Notes under the pieces: model-generated
What the model saw: only the letters and a program-made list of their open reading frames with translations
What the model was told of the DNA's origin: nothing
The model's database searches: none
Translations under genes and position numbers: made by a program
Shown here: positions 52,001 to 58,924 of the stretch, in pieces
How the letters are laid out: each line of letters opens with the position of its first letter
How positions within the stretch are numbered: position 1 is the stretch's first letter
NCBI RefSeq assembly: GCF_001540865.1
Contig: NC_033638.1
Span: forward strand, 4,259,502-4,323,501
Direction: 5' to 3'
DNA length: 64,000 bases
Source of the DNA: Ananas comosus
Lineage: Eukaryota > Streptophyta > Magnoliopsida > Poales > Bromeliaceae

Positions 52001-52476
52001 CTCTTCCCCTCCCCAAGCTGCCGGAGCAGCTTGAGGTCGTGGTGGGGCACAAGGTCGATGCCGGAGCAGCACCCTCCGGAGACGGAGGGGCGCGAGAAGC
52101 GGCTCCGCCTCCGGCGGCCACTGCAGGACCCAAAGTACTCATCGGCATCGTCGTTACTGCAATCGTCCTCCCCGCCGCGAAGATGGCCGTCTTCCTCGTC
52201 GTCGTCGTCGTCGGTGAAGTCGCAGTCGAAGGAGGGGGAGGACGGGGAGGAGGTGAGAAGGGAGAGGACGGGGAAGTTCTTGCGGAGGGCATGGACGCTG
52301 TTCCCTACGACGGTGGGGTGGCGGCAGCGGGGGCAGGAGAGGGAGGTGTCGGCGGAGGCGGCAAACATGCGGGAGAGGCACGCCTTGCAGAACCCGTGCC
52401 CGCAGTGCAGCAGCAGCGGCGCCCGCTCCTCCTCGTCGTACCTCATATGGCACACCGAGCAGCACGGCACCCTCAT
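22727..52476 (-). CDS. KEG: KEEP ON GOING-type E3 ubiquitin ligase, 16 coding exons
   Basis: This gene encodes a multidomain RING E3 ligase. In Arabidopsis, KEG acts at the trans-Golgi/early endosome, ubiquitinates ABI5 and other ABA-linked factors, and keeps ABA signalling low. Joining the exons gives 1,660 residues with no stop or frameshift. Residues 6-51 form a C3HC4 RING (C6, C9, C25, H27, C30, C33, C48, C51), then an acidic linker. Residues about 145-455 are a kinase domain with VAVK Lys192, KPSN at 287-290 and DYG at 303-305, but Ser285 at the catalytic HRD Asp position. Ankyrin repeats span about 505-860. Twelve HERC2-like repeats (GDWV and GQxV starts) fill about 887-1650. The ATG was chosen because MRVPCCSVCH aligns with family starts. 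Introns 6, 7, 9 and 15 are expanded by transposons. Domain order, length and splice joints all agree, so identification is firm. Confidence 0.97.
25027..25371 (+). mobile_element. hAT-type MITE, GTGCCG family, copy 4 (KEG intron 15)
   Basis: 345 bp with terminal repeats CAAGGATTTA...TAAATCCTTG and the exact 8-bp duplication GTTAGAGG (25019-25026 and 25372-25379). The KEG 5' splice site of intron 15 is at 25395, so the duplication starts 16 bases past the splice site. Subterminal GTGCCG words are more decayed than in other copies, which suggests an older insertion. Confidence 0.9.
25396..25701 (-). CDS. KEG: KEG exon 15: HERC2-like repeats 5-6
   Basis: 102 codons: VGDWVRVKATVPSPKYGWED, NSIGMIHSLEDDGDMGVAFC, then VGQKVHVMPSITQPRLGWSN. 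Acceptor TTGCAG, donor AAT|GTGAGT. A MITE begins 15 bp into the following intron plus its duplication. Confidence 0.95.
25781..25969 (-). CDS. KEG: KEG exon 14: HERC2-like repeat 4
   Basis: 63 codons: IGDRVSVKRSVAEPRYAWGG, ETHHSVGKIIEIESDGLLLI, then PWQADPSDMEKVEKFK. Acceptor CTCCAG, donor AAG|GTAAGG; intron 14 is only 79 bp. Confidence 0.96.
26102..26435 (-). CDS. KEG: KEG exon 13: HERC2-like repeats 2-3
   Basis: FGWRGQSRDSIGTVLCVDDD, WRADPAEMERVEEFKVGDWV, then GSIGIVYAIRPDSSLLLGLC and EPEEVEPVEPFR. Acceptor CATCAG, donor AGG|GTAAGG. Confidence 0.96.
27249..27360. repeat. MITE left-end fragment and 18-bp inverted repeat
   Basis: AGGATTTAAGTGCC at 27249 matches the left end of the GTGCCG MITE family, but no right end follows. 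An inverted repeat AAGATCATTTAAATGCAT (27298-27315) / ATGCATTTAAATGATCTT (27343-27360) lies beside it. Both are within KEG intron 12. Confidence 0.4.
27497..27730 (-). CDS. KEG: KEG exon 12: HERC2-like repeats 1-2
   Basis: YEVGDWVKFKRGVETPAYGW, KSVGFVQTILDLDNLIVSFC, then RGQHVQLKSDVREPR. Acceptor GTCAG, donor AAG|GTATGC. Confidence 0.95.
27896..28000 (-). CDS. KEG: KEG exon 11: end of ankyrin region
   Basis: R-GWTLRDFLESLPREWISEE, then LMEALADKGVQLSPT. Acceptor CTTCAG, donor CCAT|GTAAGA. Confidence 0.95.
28305..28429 (-). CDS. KEG: KEG exon 10: ankyrin repeat, GC donor
   Basis: DDDGDNAFHIAADAAKMIRE, then IVVMLQHPSPAIEVRNH. Acceptor ATTAG. The exon ends CACAG and the intron starts GCGAGT. 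Using this GC donor gives HRGWTLRDFLE across the joint, matching the family; the nearby GT sites cause a stop in exon 11. Confidence 0.93.
28957..29296. repeat. 178-bp tandem duplication with GC-hairpins in KEG intron 9
   Basis: The sequence starting AAATTTGTCTGTACACG repeats after 178 bp with few differences. Each copy ends with a GC-rich hairpin (GCGCTTCGCAG(T/C)GGGTAGG) followed by AATATTTCAACCAATTAAGA. Read on the minus strand the hairpin precedes CTGG in copy 1 and TTAG in copy 2, similar to Helitron 3' ends. Confidence 0.8.
29987..30924 (+). mobile_element. Candidate non-autonomous Helitron in KEG intron 9
   Basis: Begins TCTATACATATATTAAA after an A and ends CTAG before a T, the A/T insertion rule and TC...CTRR termini of Helitrons. 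An imperfect hairpin (AAGACTATT...AATGGTCCTT) lies about 9 bp before CTAG. It has no terminal inverted repeats or target duplication, as expected. It contains a gene fragment (30285-30800). Confidence 0.45.
30285..30800 (+). pseudogene. Captured gene fragment inside the candidate Helitron
   Basis: The frame MSVVQLSYNKLLEEISKQLG runs into a stop, resumes CKVTVAAEGWFLAYIDLP and EDAAHVAI, hits another stop, then continues GMRGKLDLQIKDANYNDY, YTKLLGQFNNMKREHNLLKD and AMAEKVRRERIR with a coiled-coil look. The two stops make it a pseudogene. I believe similar EDAA...I fragments are widespread in plant genomes but cannot name the parent gene. Confidence 0.5.
31059..31793. mobile_element. MITE-like element in KEG intron 9
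   Basis: Terminal inverted repeat GCTTGG...CCAAAC, with related inner sequence TACGTATAAGTGGGGAA on the left and TTATTCCCGAACC on the right. It is flanked by GATAGT and GATACT. The 735 bp interior is AT-rich with many TTAATTAA words and no coding. The ends resemble common Tourist/Harbinger-type or hAT MITEs, and the class is undecided. Confidence 0.5.
32493..32627 (-). CDS. KEG: KEG exon 9: ankyrin repeat
   Basis: 45 codons: IILEAGVDVNIRNAQNTIPL, then HVALNRGANSCVGLLLSAGA. Acceptor CTCAG, donor CAG|GTCAGT. A (TG)n/(TA)n patch follows in the intron at 32412-32452. Confidence 0.95.
33134..33255 (-). CDS. KEG: KEG exon 8: ankyrin repeat
   Basis: E-GRELVRILLAAGADPTAQD, then CRTALHTAAMINDAELVK. 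Acceptor TATCAG, donor AAG|GTAAAT, phase 0. Confidence 0.95.
33256..36147 (-). other. 3' part of KEG intron 7, no recognised genes
   Basis: AT-rich, with a three-copy 24-bp repeat at its 3' end. A 105-codon plus-strand frame at 34316-34633 resembles no family I know and lacks a gene context. Confidence 0.6.
33581..33703. repeat. Three copies of a 24-bp motif
   Basis: TACAGGCCAACGACATAAAG plus AGAT occurs exactly at 33581, 33641 and 33680. The motifs AACTAATCCTT and GCATACTGCA around them are also repeated. Confidence 0.9.
36821..36829 (+). promoter_or_regulatory. TATA box of the solo LTR
   Basis: TATATATAG, followed within 15-45 bp by CTAGGGTTTGCACTGTGCAA and ACCCTAGCCCTACATC and then a GC-rich leader, an arrangement typical of LTR promoters. 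If active, it would transcribe antisense to KEG. Confidence 0.6.
40066..40095. repeat. (AT)n microsatellite
   Basis: About 15 TA units inside the solo LTR. Confidence 0.95.
40552..42462 (+). mobile_element. Small non-autonomous LTR retrotransposon in KEG intron 7
   Basis: Two LTRs, 40552-41120 and 41909-42462, both TG...CA, bound an internal region of only 788 bp. The exact 5-bp duplication CATAG flanks it (40547-40551 and 42463-42467). A Met-type primer site at 41125 (TGGTATTAAAGC, 10 of 12 matching TGGTATCAGAGC) and a purine-rich GGAGCAGAAGCGAG before the 3' LTR fix plus orientation, opposite to KEG. It has no RT or integrase, so it must have moved with another element's proteins (TRIM/LARD-like). 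Confidence 0.88.
41227..41475 (+). pseudogene. Retroviral-protease-like remnant in the small LTR element
   Basis: The frame holds CRVQIDHQFSHDLLPGKFVE followed by KLGL and VVVDIEGCDIIPG, then after a stop QWHEAKN. This resembles gypsy proteases (DxGSxxxxxS..., VDMDxCDILLGRPWQ), but the catalytic D(S/T)G is not present. It suggests derivation from a gypsy element. Confidence 0.35.
42897..43054 (-). CDS. KEG: KEG exon 7: ankyrin-like unit
   Basis: T-PLHLCIETWNVAVVKRW, then VEVASQEEIAEAIDIPSPIG and TALCMAATLKKDREI. Acceptor ATATAG, donor ATTG|GTAAAT, phase 1. The 9.6 kb intron 7 follows. Confidence 0.95.
43556..43886 (-). mobile_element. hAT-type MITE, GTGCCG family, copy 5 (KEG intron 6)
   Basis: 331 bp. 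Flanks GACAAAAC (43548-43555) and GTCAAAAC (43887-43894) form an 8-bp duplication with one mismatch. The right end GGCACTTAAATCCTTG is intact; the left end is TGAGGATTTAAGTGCC. It is the reverse complement of the copy at 25027-25371. It lies 0.5 kb upstream, in transcript order, of exon 7. Confidence 0.87.
44280..44800 (-). pseudogene. LINE (L1-type) C-terminal remnant in KEG intron 6
   Basis: Minus-strand pieces read KKGCNMYILECGLVNRVW (a zinc-binding-RT-like region) and, 3' of it, RNSMIFRTKSSIVDEITLAA, which resembles the ERNRRIF...KSSSVxxI tail of plant L1 ORF2 proteins. Stops and frame breaks are many. I could not find the endonuclease or RT core, so this is a short dead 3' fragment. Confidence 0.4.
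46595..46752 (-). CDS. KEG: KEG exon 6: ankyrin repeat
   Basis: ELLLAGADPNVVDDEGESVL, then HRVITKRFTECAIVILGYGG. Acceptor ATATAG, donor AAAAC|GTAAGA. It begins intron 6 (46594-43055). Confidence 0.95.
46878..47214 (-). CDS. KEG: KEG exon 5: first ankyrin repeats
   Basis: 112 codons. GHTALHLACRRGSVELVEII, DKDGDPPIVFALAAGSAECV and GPSLAHVCAFHGQPECMR are three ankyrin units. Acceptor AATAG, donor CGA|GTATGT, phase 0. Confidence 0.95.
47291..47416 (-). CDS. KEG: KEG exon 4: linker before ankyrin repeats
   Basis: 126 nt giving DPVKASLTNATEPSPTSVLE, then VFHYNPNVLHRLVNEGDSAG. Acceptor GAATAG, donor AG|GTTAGT. The LHRLVxEGDxxGVR motif leads into the ankyrin region. Confidence 0.93.
47720..47950 (-). 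CDS. KEG: KEG exon 3: kinase C-lobe
   Basis: Joins as P-WAGLSAEEIYRSVVKARRLP and continues LPRELWKMIGECLQF, KRPTFQAMLAIFLHHLQELP. Acceptor ATGCAG, donor AA|GTATTA. The intron before it is only 84 bp. Confidence 0.95.
48035..48403 (-). CDS. KEG: KEG exon 2: kinase catalytic loop and activation segment
   Basis: Codons 264-386. The exon 1/2 joint restores R-YGVDIARGVAELH. The loop reads VCMSLKPSNLLLD, then VVSDYG, HYTAPEAW and DAWSFGCTLVEMCTG. Acceptor TTGCAG, donor CC|GTAGGT; reading through the donor would hit TAG at once, so splicing is required here. Family members have Asn or another residue in place of the HRD Asp; here it is Ser. Confidence 0.95.
48404..51685 (-). other. KEG intron 1 (3.28 kb)
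   Basis: AT-rich and non-coding. Two local duplications are visible: GTGCTCTGAAGTTCC with its flanks near 48825-48845 and 48909-48925, and CAACCCATTTAATAAAAACC-type blocks near 50145 and 50240. No transposon termini were identified. Confidence 0.8.
51686..52476 (-). CDS. KEG: KEG exon 1: RING finger and kinase N-lobe
   Basis: Codons 1-263 plus two bases. It carries the complete RING, the acidic DDDDDEED linker, an RRRRSR patch, a degenerate glycine loop (LGEGKRAGQEMW) and the VAVK lysine (192), ending RFTLEQIL. The donor CTCAG|GTTCAG is followed at once by a T-rich stretch. GC content is much higher than in the later exons. The long plus-strand frames over this exon are shadows. Confidence 0.95.
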
Positions 52477-52490
52477 CGCTCCCCCGTCCT

Positions 52491-52565
52491 CCTTTCCCTT
52501 TCCCTTTCCCTTTCCCTTTCCCTTTCCCTTTCCCTCTCCCTCTCCCTCGCCCTCTCTCCCTTTCC
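52491..52565 (-). repeat. GGGAAA hexanucleotide repeat in the KEG 5' leader
   Basis: About eight CCCTTT units (plus strand) grade into CCCTCT units, starting 15 bp upstream of the KEG start codon. On the transcript this is a purine tract, (GGGAAA)n then (GGGAGA)n. It lies in the predicted 5' UTR, so it could affect translation; that is inference. Confidence 0.85.
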
Positions 52566-52899
52566 CTCAATCCACCCACCTCCTCCTCCTCCTCCGAAAT
52601 CGAAGCGGAGATCCTATCGAATCTATCATAAATACCGACACGGGGACAGAGCGACAACAGCTTAGATCTGAACGGGCCGACGAGAGTTGGGGAGCTGAAC
52701 AATTTCTGCGGGGAAAGATGGGGAACTGGACTGACTAGAGAGAGAGGACGCGGGAGCGGCGGCGGAGTGAAATCGCAGCCCGCTGTATCTTCTACTTATG
52801 CTCCGCCCTTTCTTCGGGTCCGTCTCTTTGCTGTCTATCCCTCCCCTCTTCTTCCTCCGCCCACCTTTTCTTTCGCCCGCTGGGGTTCCATTTTTTTTT

Positions 52900-52930
52900 T
52901 TATATAATATAATATAATATATAAAAATAT
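52900..52930 (-). promoter_or_regulatory. Candidate KEG TATA region
   Basis: On the minus strand the sequence reads ATATATTATATTATATTATA then a poly(A) run, about 430 bp upstream of the KEG ATG and next to pyrimidine-rich DNA that could hold the start site. The TATA match is low-complexity, so support is weak. Confidence 0.3.
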
Positions 52931-53159
52931 ACTAATTCTATTTTTATGTTTCCATTTTGCTTTTTGTTTTTACTTTTCCTTACGACGTGTTCTTTCTTTG
53001 ATTTTTTTTTTCTTTTATTAATGACTAATTTTGTCTCCGCGTCCTCTTTGTTACTCCTGTATTTTTGACTACCGTAATTCTGACTGTCTGCTTACCGTCC
53101 TTGCAATGGTTAGTTTGCTACCCGTCGGACGAGGCAACGAATACTGGTATTTGCGTAGG
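52931..53159. other. Upstream flank of KEG
   Basis: T-rich, with no recognised element. Confidence 0.4.
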
Positions 53160-53556
53160 ATTATTTTATCCGATCTCAAATTCAAATATAATAAATTTAT
53201 TATATACGAAACAAATATTGTTTTAAATATAAATATAAAAATTAAAAGTTTGATGAATTTGAATTTAGGTAAGGATTTTACGTTATATTATATATATAAA
53301 TGTTGGTTATTATATTTAAAATTATTTTTTAAAGTTTTAGATTTAATGTAATATATATTTTGAAATATGATAAAGAAAAATAATTATCTCAGATTCAGTT
53401 TTGGATTTCGAATTTTTTGTCTGATTCGGATTTGGATATGGATTTTTCAAATCCGTTGAAGTCTGGTTTAGATTCAGATTTCAGGTTTGGTATTCTCAGG
53501 TCCGAGTTCGGGTTTTTAAGAACTCACCTGAATCTGACCCGTTGGCATCCCTATAT
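53160..53556. mobile_element. Possible hAT-type fragment with oligonucleotide repeats
   Basis: The right end reads GAATCTGACCCGTTGGCATCCCTA, reverse complement TAGGGATGCCAACGGGTCAG, resembling hAT ends of the TAGGG(A/G)TG type. Inside it, GATTC(G/A)GAT and CCGAGTTCGGG words recur. Similar words are at 20640-20760. The left end was not found. Confidence 0.3.
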
Positions 53557-54060
53557 TTACGACAAGGATGTTTATATCATGTTTACTATTTTGTTTTGAG
53601 TAATGCTACCTGTAACACTCCAATGGTTCCATATTAAATAAAAAAAAAAAAAGTGGTTCTGATGGTTTATATAAGGCCAAGCACCGTAATGAAAATAACT
53701 GTGCTTATGCATTTTAGGCTAATGGTTTGGATCCAACGAATTATTATTGCTAGCGGATCAGGTAGTTATATTTAGTATCCATCCAAATATCAGCTGAAAG
53801 TGTGAGAACTAAATTCTATACAAGATAAAACACTACACCATATGGAGCCACCTATCTAGAATATCACATCGTCTAATAATTTATCTTAAACATGTAAGAG
53901 ACAACTCTAGAATCTCATATTGTTTGGTAATTCTGTTCTAGCCACCTCTTAGACCGACAGGAACCCTTTAGAATCTTACATTCAAACCTCGAATACGCAG
54001 AAGCAACCTCAAGAATCTCACATCGTCTAGTAATTCGGGTCTAGCCATCTTTTGAACTCG
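53557..54060. other. Degenerate repeat DNA
   Basis: Phrases such as GAATCTCACAT(C/T)GT and TCTAGCCA recur every 60-80 bp (53860-54140, and again at 56450-56560), an imperfect periodic pattern of unknown origin. No coding. Confidence 0.4.
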
Positions 54061-54296
54061 TAGTAGCCACATCTAGAATCAAAAATTATCTGCTAATTTT
54101 GGTCTAGCCAACACTTGAACCTTGAACCTGTTAGAGCCATCTCTAGAATCTCACATAATTTAGTTCTTGCATTATTTGGTAGATCTGGTTTATTTGTGTG
54201 ATTAGGCTTAGGCCTGGCGAGATTGTCAGGGTCTAAAGGAGGGGAGTTTGTAGGCCACACACCATTCAGGTAAATATGTGTGGTTAGGCCTGGACC

Positions 54297-55026
54297 TAGG
54301 GGTGAAAAACGGGCCGGGCAGCACATGGCCCGCTCGGCCCGGCACGGCCACTGTAGCACCCAGGCCGGGCCGGGCCCGGCAGGCACTTCTGGCCGTGCTG
54401 GGCCTCACATTTGAAGCCCGACGGCCCGGCACGGCACGGCCCCAAACGAGCCTGGGCCGTGCCAGCCGGGCCAGGACGGCCCGGAACCCAAGCCGACAGG
54501 CAAAAAGTTGGCCTTGCCCTGGGGGTCGTTTGCTCTCTTGGGGGAGGGCTTGGCTCTCACCAAGGAGAGCTCTCCCAATGGTCTGCTAGCAGTACCTTGG
54601 GAGGAGTTGATTTTGGTCCAACGACCAAACAATTTGCGTCCCATTGGACCAAAACCGGCTTCCAACTTTTTTTTTTCAAAAAAAGAATACAAAAATATAT
54701 TAAATAAATTTAAATATTTATTTTTTGTAATTATTTTTATAAATTTTAAATTTTTTAATCAAAATATCAGTTTATATAAATATAATTTATTGTTTATATT
54801 TTTTTTAAATTATATGTACATTTTTAAAAAAATAAAAAAAGGAGCCGGCCCGGAGCACGACCCGGCCAGGCACGGCCCGTGCCTTCCGGGCCCAGGGGCC
54901 GTACTGGGCCGGATGGTAGGGAGTTCGGGCCCGGCACGGCCCGGCCCGGATTTAGCCACGGGCCGGGCCGGGCCACTCTCCAGCCCGGTTCGGCCCGAAA
55001 AATGTGGGCCCCACATTACACCCCTA
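54297..55026. mobile_element. hAT non-autonomous element with GGGCCGGGC arrays
   Basis: 730 bp with terminal repeats TAGGGGTG...CACCCCTA and the exact 8-bp duplication CCTGGACC (54289-54296 and 55027-55034). Copy B of the surrounding block has the uninterrupted site GCCTGGACCTAACG at 56667-56680. Both ends carry dense GGCCCGGCACGG / GGGCCGGGC words around an AT-rich middle (54660-54840). No transposase is encoded; open frames are repeat translations. Confidence 0.93.
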
Positions 55027-55559
55027 CCTGGACCTAACGAGATCATTAAGGTTTAAAGGGGCAAGTCGTAGGCCACGCATTCTTGTAATAATAAATAGAC
55101 TTAAGCATTTTGGGCCAATAGTTTACGTCTAAGAGTTATTATTGTTGTTACACTATATGTGACACCTTTAAGATTTGGAATAGGCATATATAAGATATAA
55201 TAGGTTAAACCTCTTAACTCGATTATAGCATTTTGGATGGTGACTAGACCCAAGAGGTTAAGAAGATTAAGTATACTAGGACGAATAGTTCTAGAATAAG
55301 TGACCTCTTGGAAGTGGGGCGTCATAATTAGTATTAGAACCAATCACCAGCCAAAAAATATGATATAAGTCTTGGCTGAGCTAGAATTATACAACACGCT
55401 GATAAACGTTGTGGGTAGAGTGTGGCTCCCCACAATGTCGGCTAAAGGCTGGTGAGACGACTCTCACATCGTCTGCTGCTTATGAATGTGCTTGAGCCTG
55501 AAGAGAACGTTAAGGCTTTAAGAGGGAAGGAATGTGACACTCCTAGGATTTGGATTAGT

Positions 55560-55560
55560 C

Positions 55561-55617
<57 letters not shown>
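55560..55617. repeat. Compound (AT)n(AG)n microsatellite
   Basis: About 13 AT units followed by about 15 AG units, at the left edge of the foldback element. Confidence 0.95.
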
Positions 55618-55618
<1 letters not shown>

Positions 55619-55621
55619 GAG

Positions 55622-56149
55622 CAAGAATGCTATCGATAACAAACGGGCTCCGTTGCCACCCATTTGTTTTCGGTGATAGAGCCTCCAAATCGACGATCGG
55701 CACCGTTAAATATGATCTATACCATTTGAAGTGTTTAGAAATCAAATTTCATATATTTTCGATATTGTTCTCTTATCCATCGAGTGGACACAAAAATGAA
55801 TGGCTAAAAATAAATATTCTTTAAAAAATAATGATATGAGTCTTGTAATCAAGATCAAGAGTATAGATCTTGTTTTAAATAGTTTAAAGAATTTTCTAAC
55901 AAAAATTCAATTGATTTGAATATCTTTACGCCGTTAAACGAGAAAACGCCTCATATCGACCGTTAAAATTACAAATTTTGAAACCCTTTGATTATTAGGC
56001 AAATAATGTCAAAAAGATTTGAAATTTGATTTCTAAACACTTCAAGTGGTATAGATCATGTTCAACGGTGCCGATCGTCGATTTGGAGGCTCTATCATCG
56101 AAAACAAATGGTGGCAACGGAGCCCGTTTGCTATCGTTAGTAATTCTAG
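55622..56149. mobile_element. Foldback element with ~137-bp inverted arms
   Basis: 55622-55758 and 56014-56149 are inverted copies with a few mismatches. Each carries AACAAACGGGCTCCGTTGCC / GGAGCCCGTTTG, CCTCCAAATCGACGATCGGC and CACTTGAAGTG-type sequence. The spacer is about 255 bp. (AT)n tracts bound it, and copy B of the surrounding block lacks it. The full inserted segment probably runs about 55565-56400 and includes the hairpin CTATACTCATAAGAGTATAG near 56372. Confidence 0.8.
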
Positions 56150-56150
56150 C

Positions 56151-56181
<31 letters not shown>

Positions 56182-57240
56182 CTCATAACTTTTCGGCCGT
56201 TCAGATGAAAAAATGTGCGGTTGGGATGAAAGTGGTTACGGTTAGGTTGATAGTGGGCCCCCTAGGGTTGAGTGGGTGGTTAGTTGAATAGTATAATCTA
56301 ACGGGTGAAAATGATTAAAGGGTAGATCAAACGGTAAAAAATTTATGAGTACAAAAGGCTCTATACTCATAAGAGTATAGTAGCCGGACTCTATATATAT
56401 ATATGTAAGATATTAGTGTAGAAACTCTTGTAGGAATCTGCCACAGGCCATATCGAGAATCTCACATTATATGCTAATTTTGGTCTAACCAACTCTTGAA
56501 CCTTGAACCGGTAAGAGCTACCTCTAAAATCTCACATAATTTAGATCTTGCATTGTTTGGTAGTTCTGGTCTATTTGTGTGATTAGACTTAGGCCTGGCG
56601 AGATTGTCAAGGTCTAGGGGGGGAGTTTGTAGGCCACACACCATTCGGGTATATGTGTGTGGTTAGGCCTGGACCTAACGAGATTGTTAGGGTTTAAAGA
56701 GGGAATTCGTAGGCCACGCATTCTTGTAATAATAAATAGACTCAAGCATTTTGGGCCAATAGTTTAGGTCTAAGAGTTATTATTGCTAGCGGGTCGAGTT
56801 GTTACACTATATGTGACACCCTTAAGATTTGGAATAGGCATATATATAAGATATAATAGGTTAAACCTCTTAACCCGGTTATAGCATTTTGGATGGTGAC
56901 TAGACCCAAGAGATTAAGAAGATTAAGTATATTAGGACTAGAATAGTTCTAGAATGGGTGACCTTTAAGAAGTAGGGGTGTCACAATTAGTATCAGAACC
57001 AATCACTAGCTAAAAAAGTGATATAAGTATCGGCTGAGCTAGAGTTATACAACACACTGATGAACGTTGTGGGTAGAGTGTGGCTCCCCACAAAGTCAAC
57101 TAAAGGCTAGTGATACGACTCTCATATCGCCTGCTGCTTATGAATGTACTTGAGCCTGATGAGAACGTCAAGGCTTTAAGAGAGGAGGAATCTGACACCC
57201 CTAGAATTTGGAATAGTCATATATATATAAGATACAAGTG

Positions 57241-58008
57241 TAGAAGCCCGCGCAATGCAGCGGATAAAATTATAGTAAAAATCTACGAACTAAATAAACA
57301 AATAAAACATGAAAAAACAGTAAATAATCATAATTGATTAATCAATAATATAAAAAATATATTAAACATTTTTGTAGAATGAAAATACAACACAGTGGAC
57401 AACAAAGAAAGAAAACAAAAAGAATGAACTATAGGAAAATAAAAAAAAAATTATTCCATAGATATTCTGAAGAAGGGGGGCGGGTTTGTCATATATAACA
57501 TTAATAGTAACCAACCAAACAATATATTAAATGCCCACTTTTCTACTAATTCATTATGAAAAAATTTCCACATAACCACCACGTATTGTAATAAAATAAA
57601 AATAAATAAAGTCATCATTTCTGAACCTAACTAAATCCCAAATATTCATCCTCTCCTCCTCCTTACTCTCCCAGTTATTCTCTCAAACAACACTCAGACA
57701 CTACACATATAGATCAATTTAGAGATTCTTTTTCCTTTCTTCGCATAAATATTCCTGCTAATGTGTAAAATAGTAGAGACGGACCCAAAAAAATCAGTAT
57801 TTGATATGCTATAAGAGAAAAACCCTTTTTTAAAAAATTTGGAGATTACAATCAAGGCAATTAGAATTTTTGAAAGTGAAAGAGCAATATTCAAAGGGCT
57901 GAAGTTTGGCCGGCCGGAGAAGGGTCACCGGCGGCCGGCGGCTTGCGGCGTGCGCGGTGCTGTTAGAGGATGGAGGGGAGGCGGCTTGGGCTGGGAGAGG
58001 AAGAGGGT
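57241..58008. other. Non-coding stretch before the assembly gap
   Basis: AT-rich to 57.85 kb, then a short GC-rich patch with GGCCGGCCGG and CGGCGGCCGGCGG. AGCCCGCGCAATGCAGCGG at 57246 is a GC hairpin like those at 29.0-29.3 kb. No gene is recognised. Confidence 0.4.
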
Positions 58009-58027
58009 NNNNNNNNNNNNNNNNNNN
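58009..58027. other. Assembly gap (19 N)
   Basis: Nineteen undetermined bases. Frames crossing it are meaningless. A single N is also at 7247. Confidence 0.99.
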
Positions 58028-58183
58028 CGAGACAGGCAAGCCGCAAACTAGCTGTATGGGCTTGGCTGGTTTAACCGCCAGCGCCCCGCATTGTTATATA
58101 TATATATATATATCTCTCTCTATATCTCTCTCTCTCTCTTTCTCTCTTTCTCCCTCTCTCTCTCTCTCTCACTTAGCTCAGGA

Positions 58184-58623
<440 letters not shown>

Positions 58624-58924
58624 ACCAAAGCATCACTTAGCTGCTGGCTAAGACCGCTTTATTTTAACGTTCAAACTACCAGTCCATCACGGCCTTCACG
58701 ATGGTGCTAGGCAAGCATTTAGGCTGCTTGGTTAGCAGGTTTTAACGTGCAACAAGCTCCTTCCCTGCTTTTGTGTATAACCCAAAAAAGCACTTTCTGG
58801 CTTATAAAATACATCACTTAACACTCCCTAGTGAACACCTCCGTGCAAGTGCGTAAGATGTTAATATGAGGATACATATACAATCCGAAAATCCCAAAGA
58901 TCTAGAGGAATAATTGGGATTGGG

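Larger units (their letters stand above)
54061..57240. repeat. Duplicated ~1 kb block, copies A and B
   Basis: Copy A is 54061-54296 plus 55035-55560 plus its tail at 56396-56430. Copy B is 56440-57240. Shared landmarks in order are CTCACATAATTTAG, TGGTTAGGCCTGGACC, GTAGGCCACGCATTCTTGTA, TTTTGGGCCAATAGTTTA, GATTTGGAATAGGCATATAT, TGTGGGTAGAGTGTGGCTCC and AGTCATATATATA. Copy A is interrupted by the hAT element and the foldback; copy B is uninterrupted and serves as the empty site for both. The block has repeated TGTGACACC(C/T) words like LTR starts, so it may be decayed LTR material. Confidence 0.75.

Noticed and set aside
51554..52738. 394-codon plus-strand reading frame, and others of 130-208 codons, over KEG exon 1
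   Set aside because: They lie antisense to the RING/kinase exon, consist of Pro/Ser/Arg-rich or repeat translations, and match no domain. They are composition shadows of a GC-rich exon.
54278..55056. Open frames of 95-182 codons in GC-rich DNA
   Set aside because: Translations of the GGGCCGGGC arrays of the hAT element.
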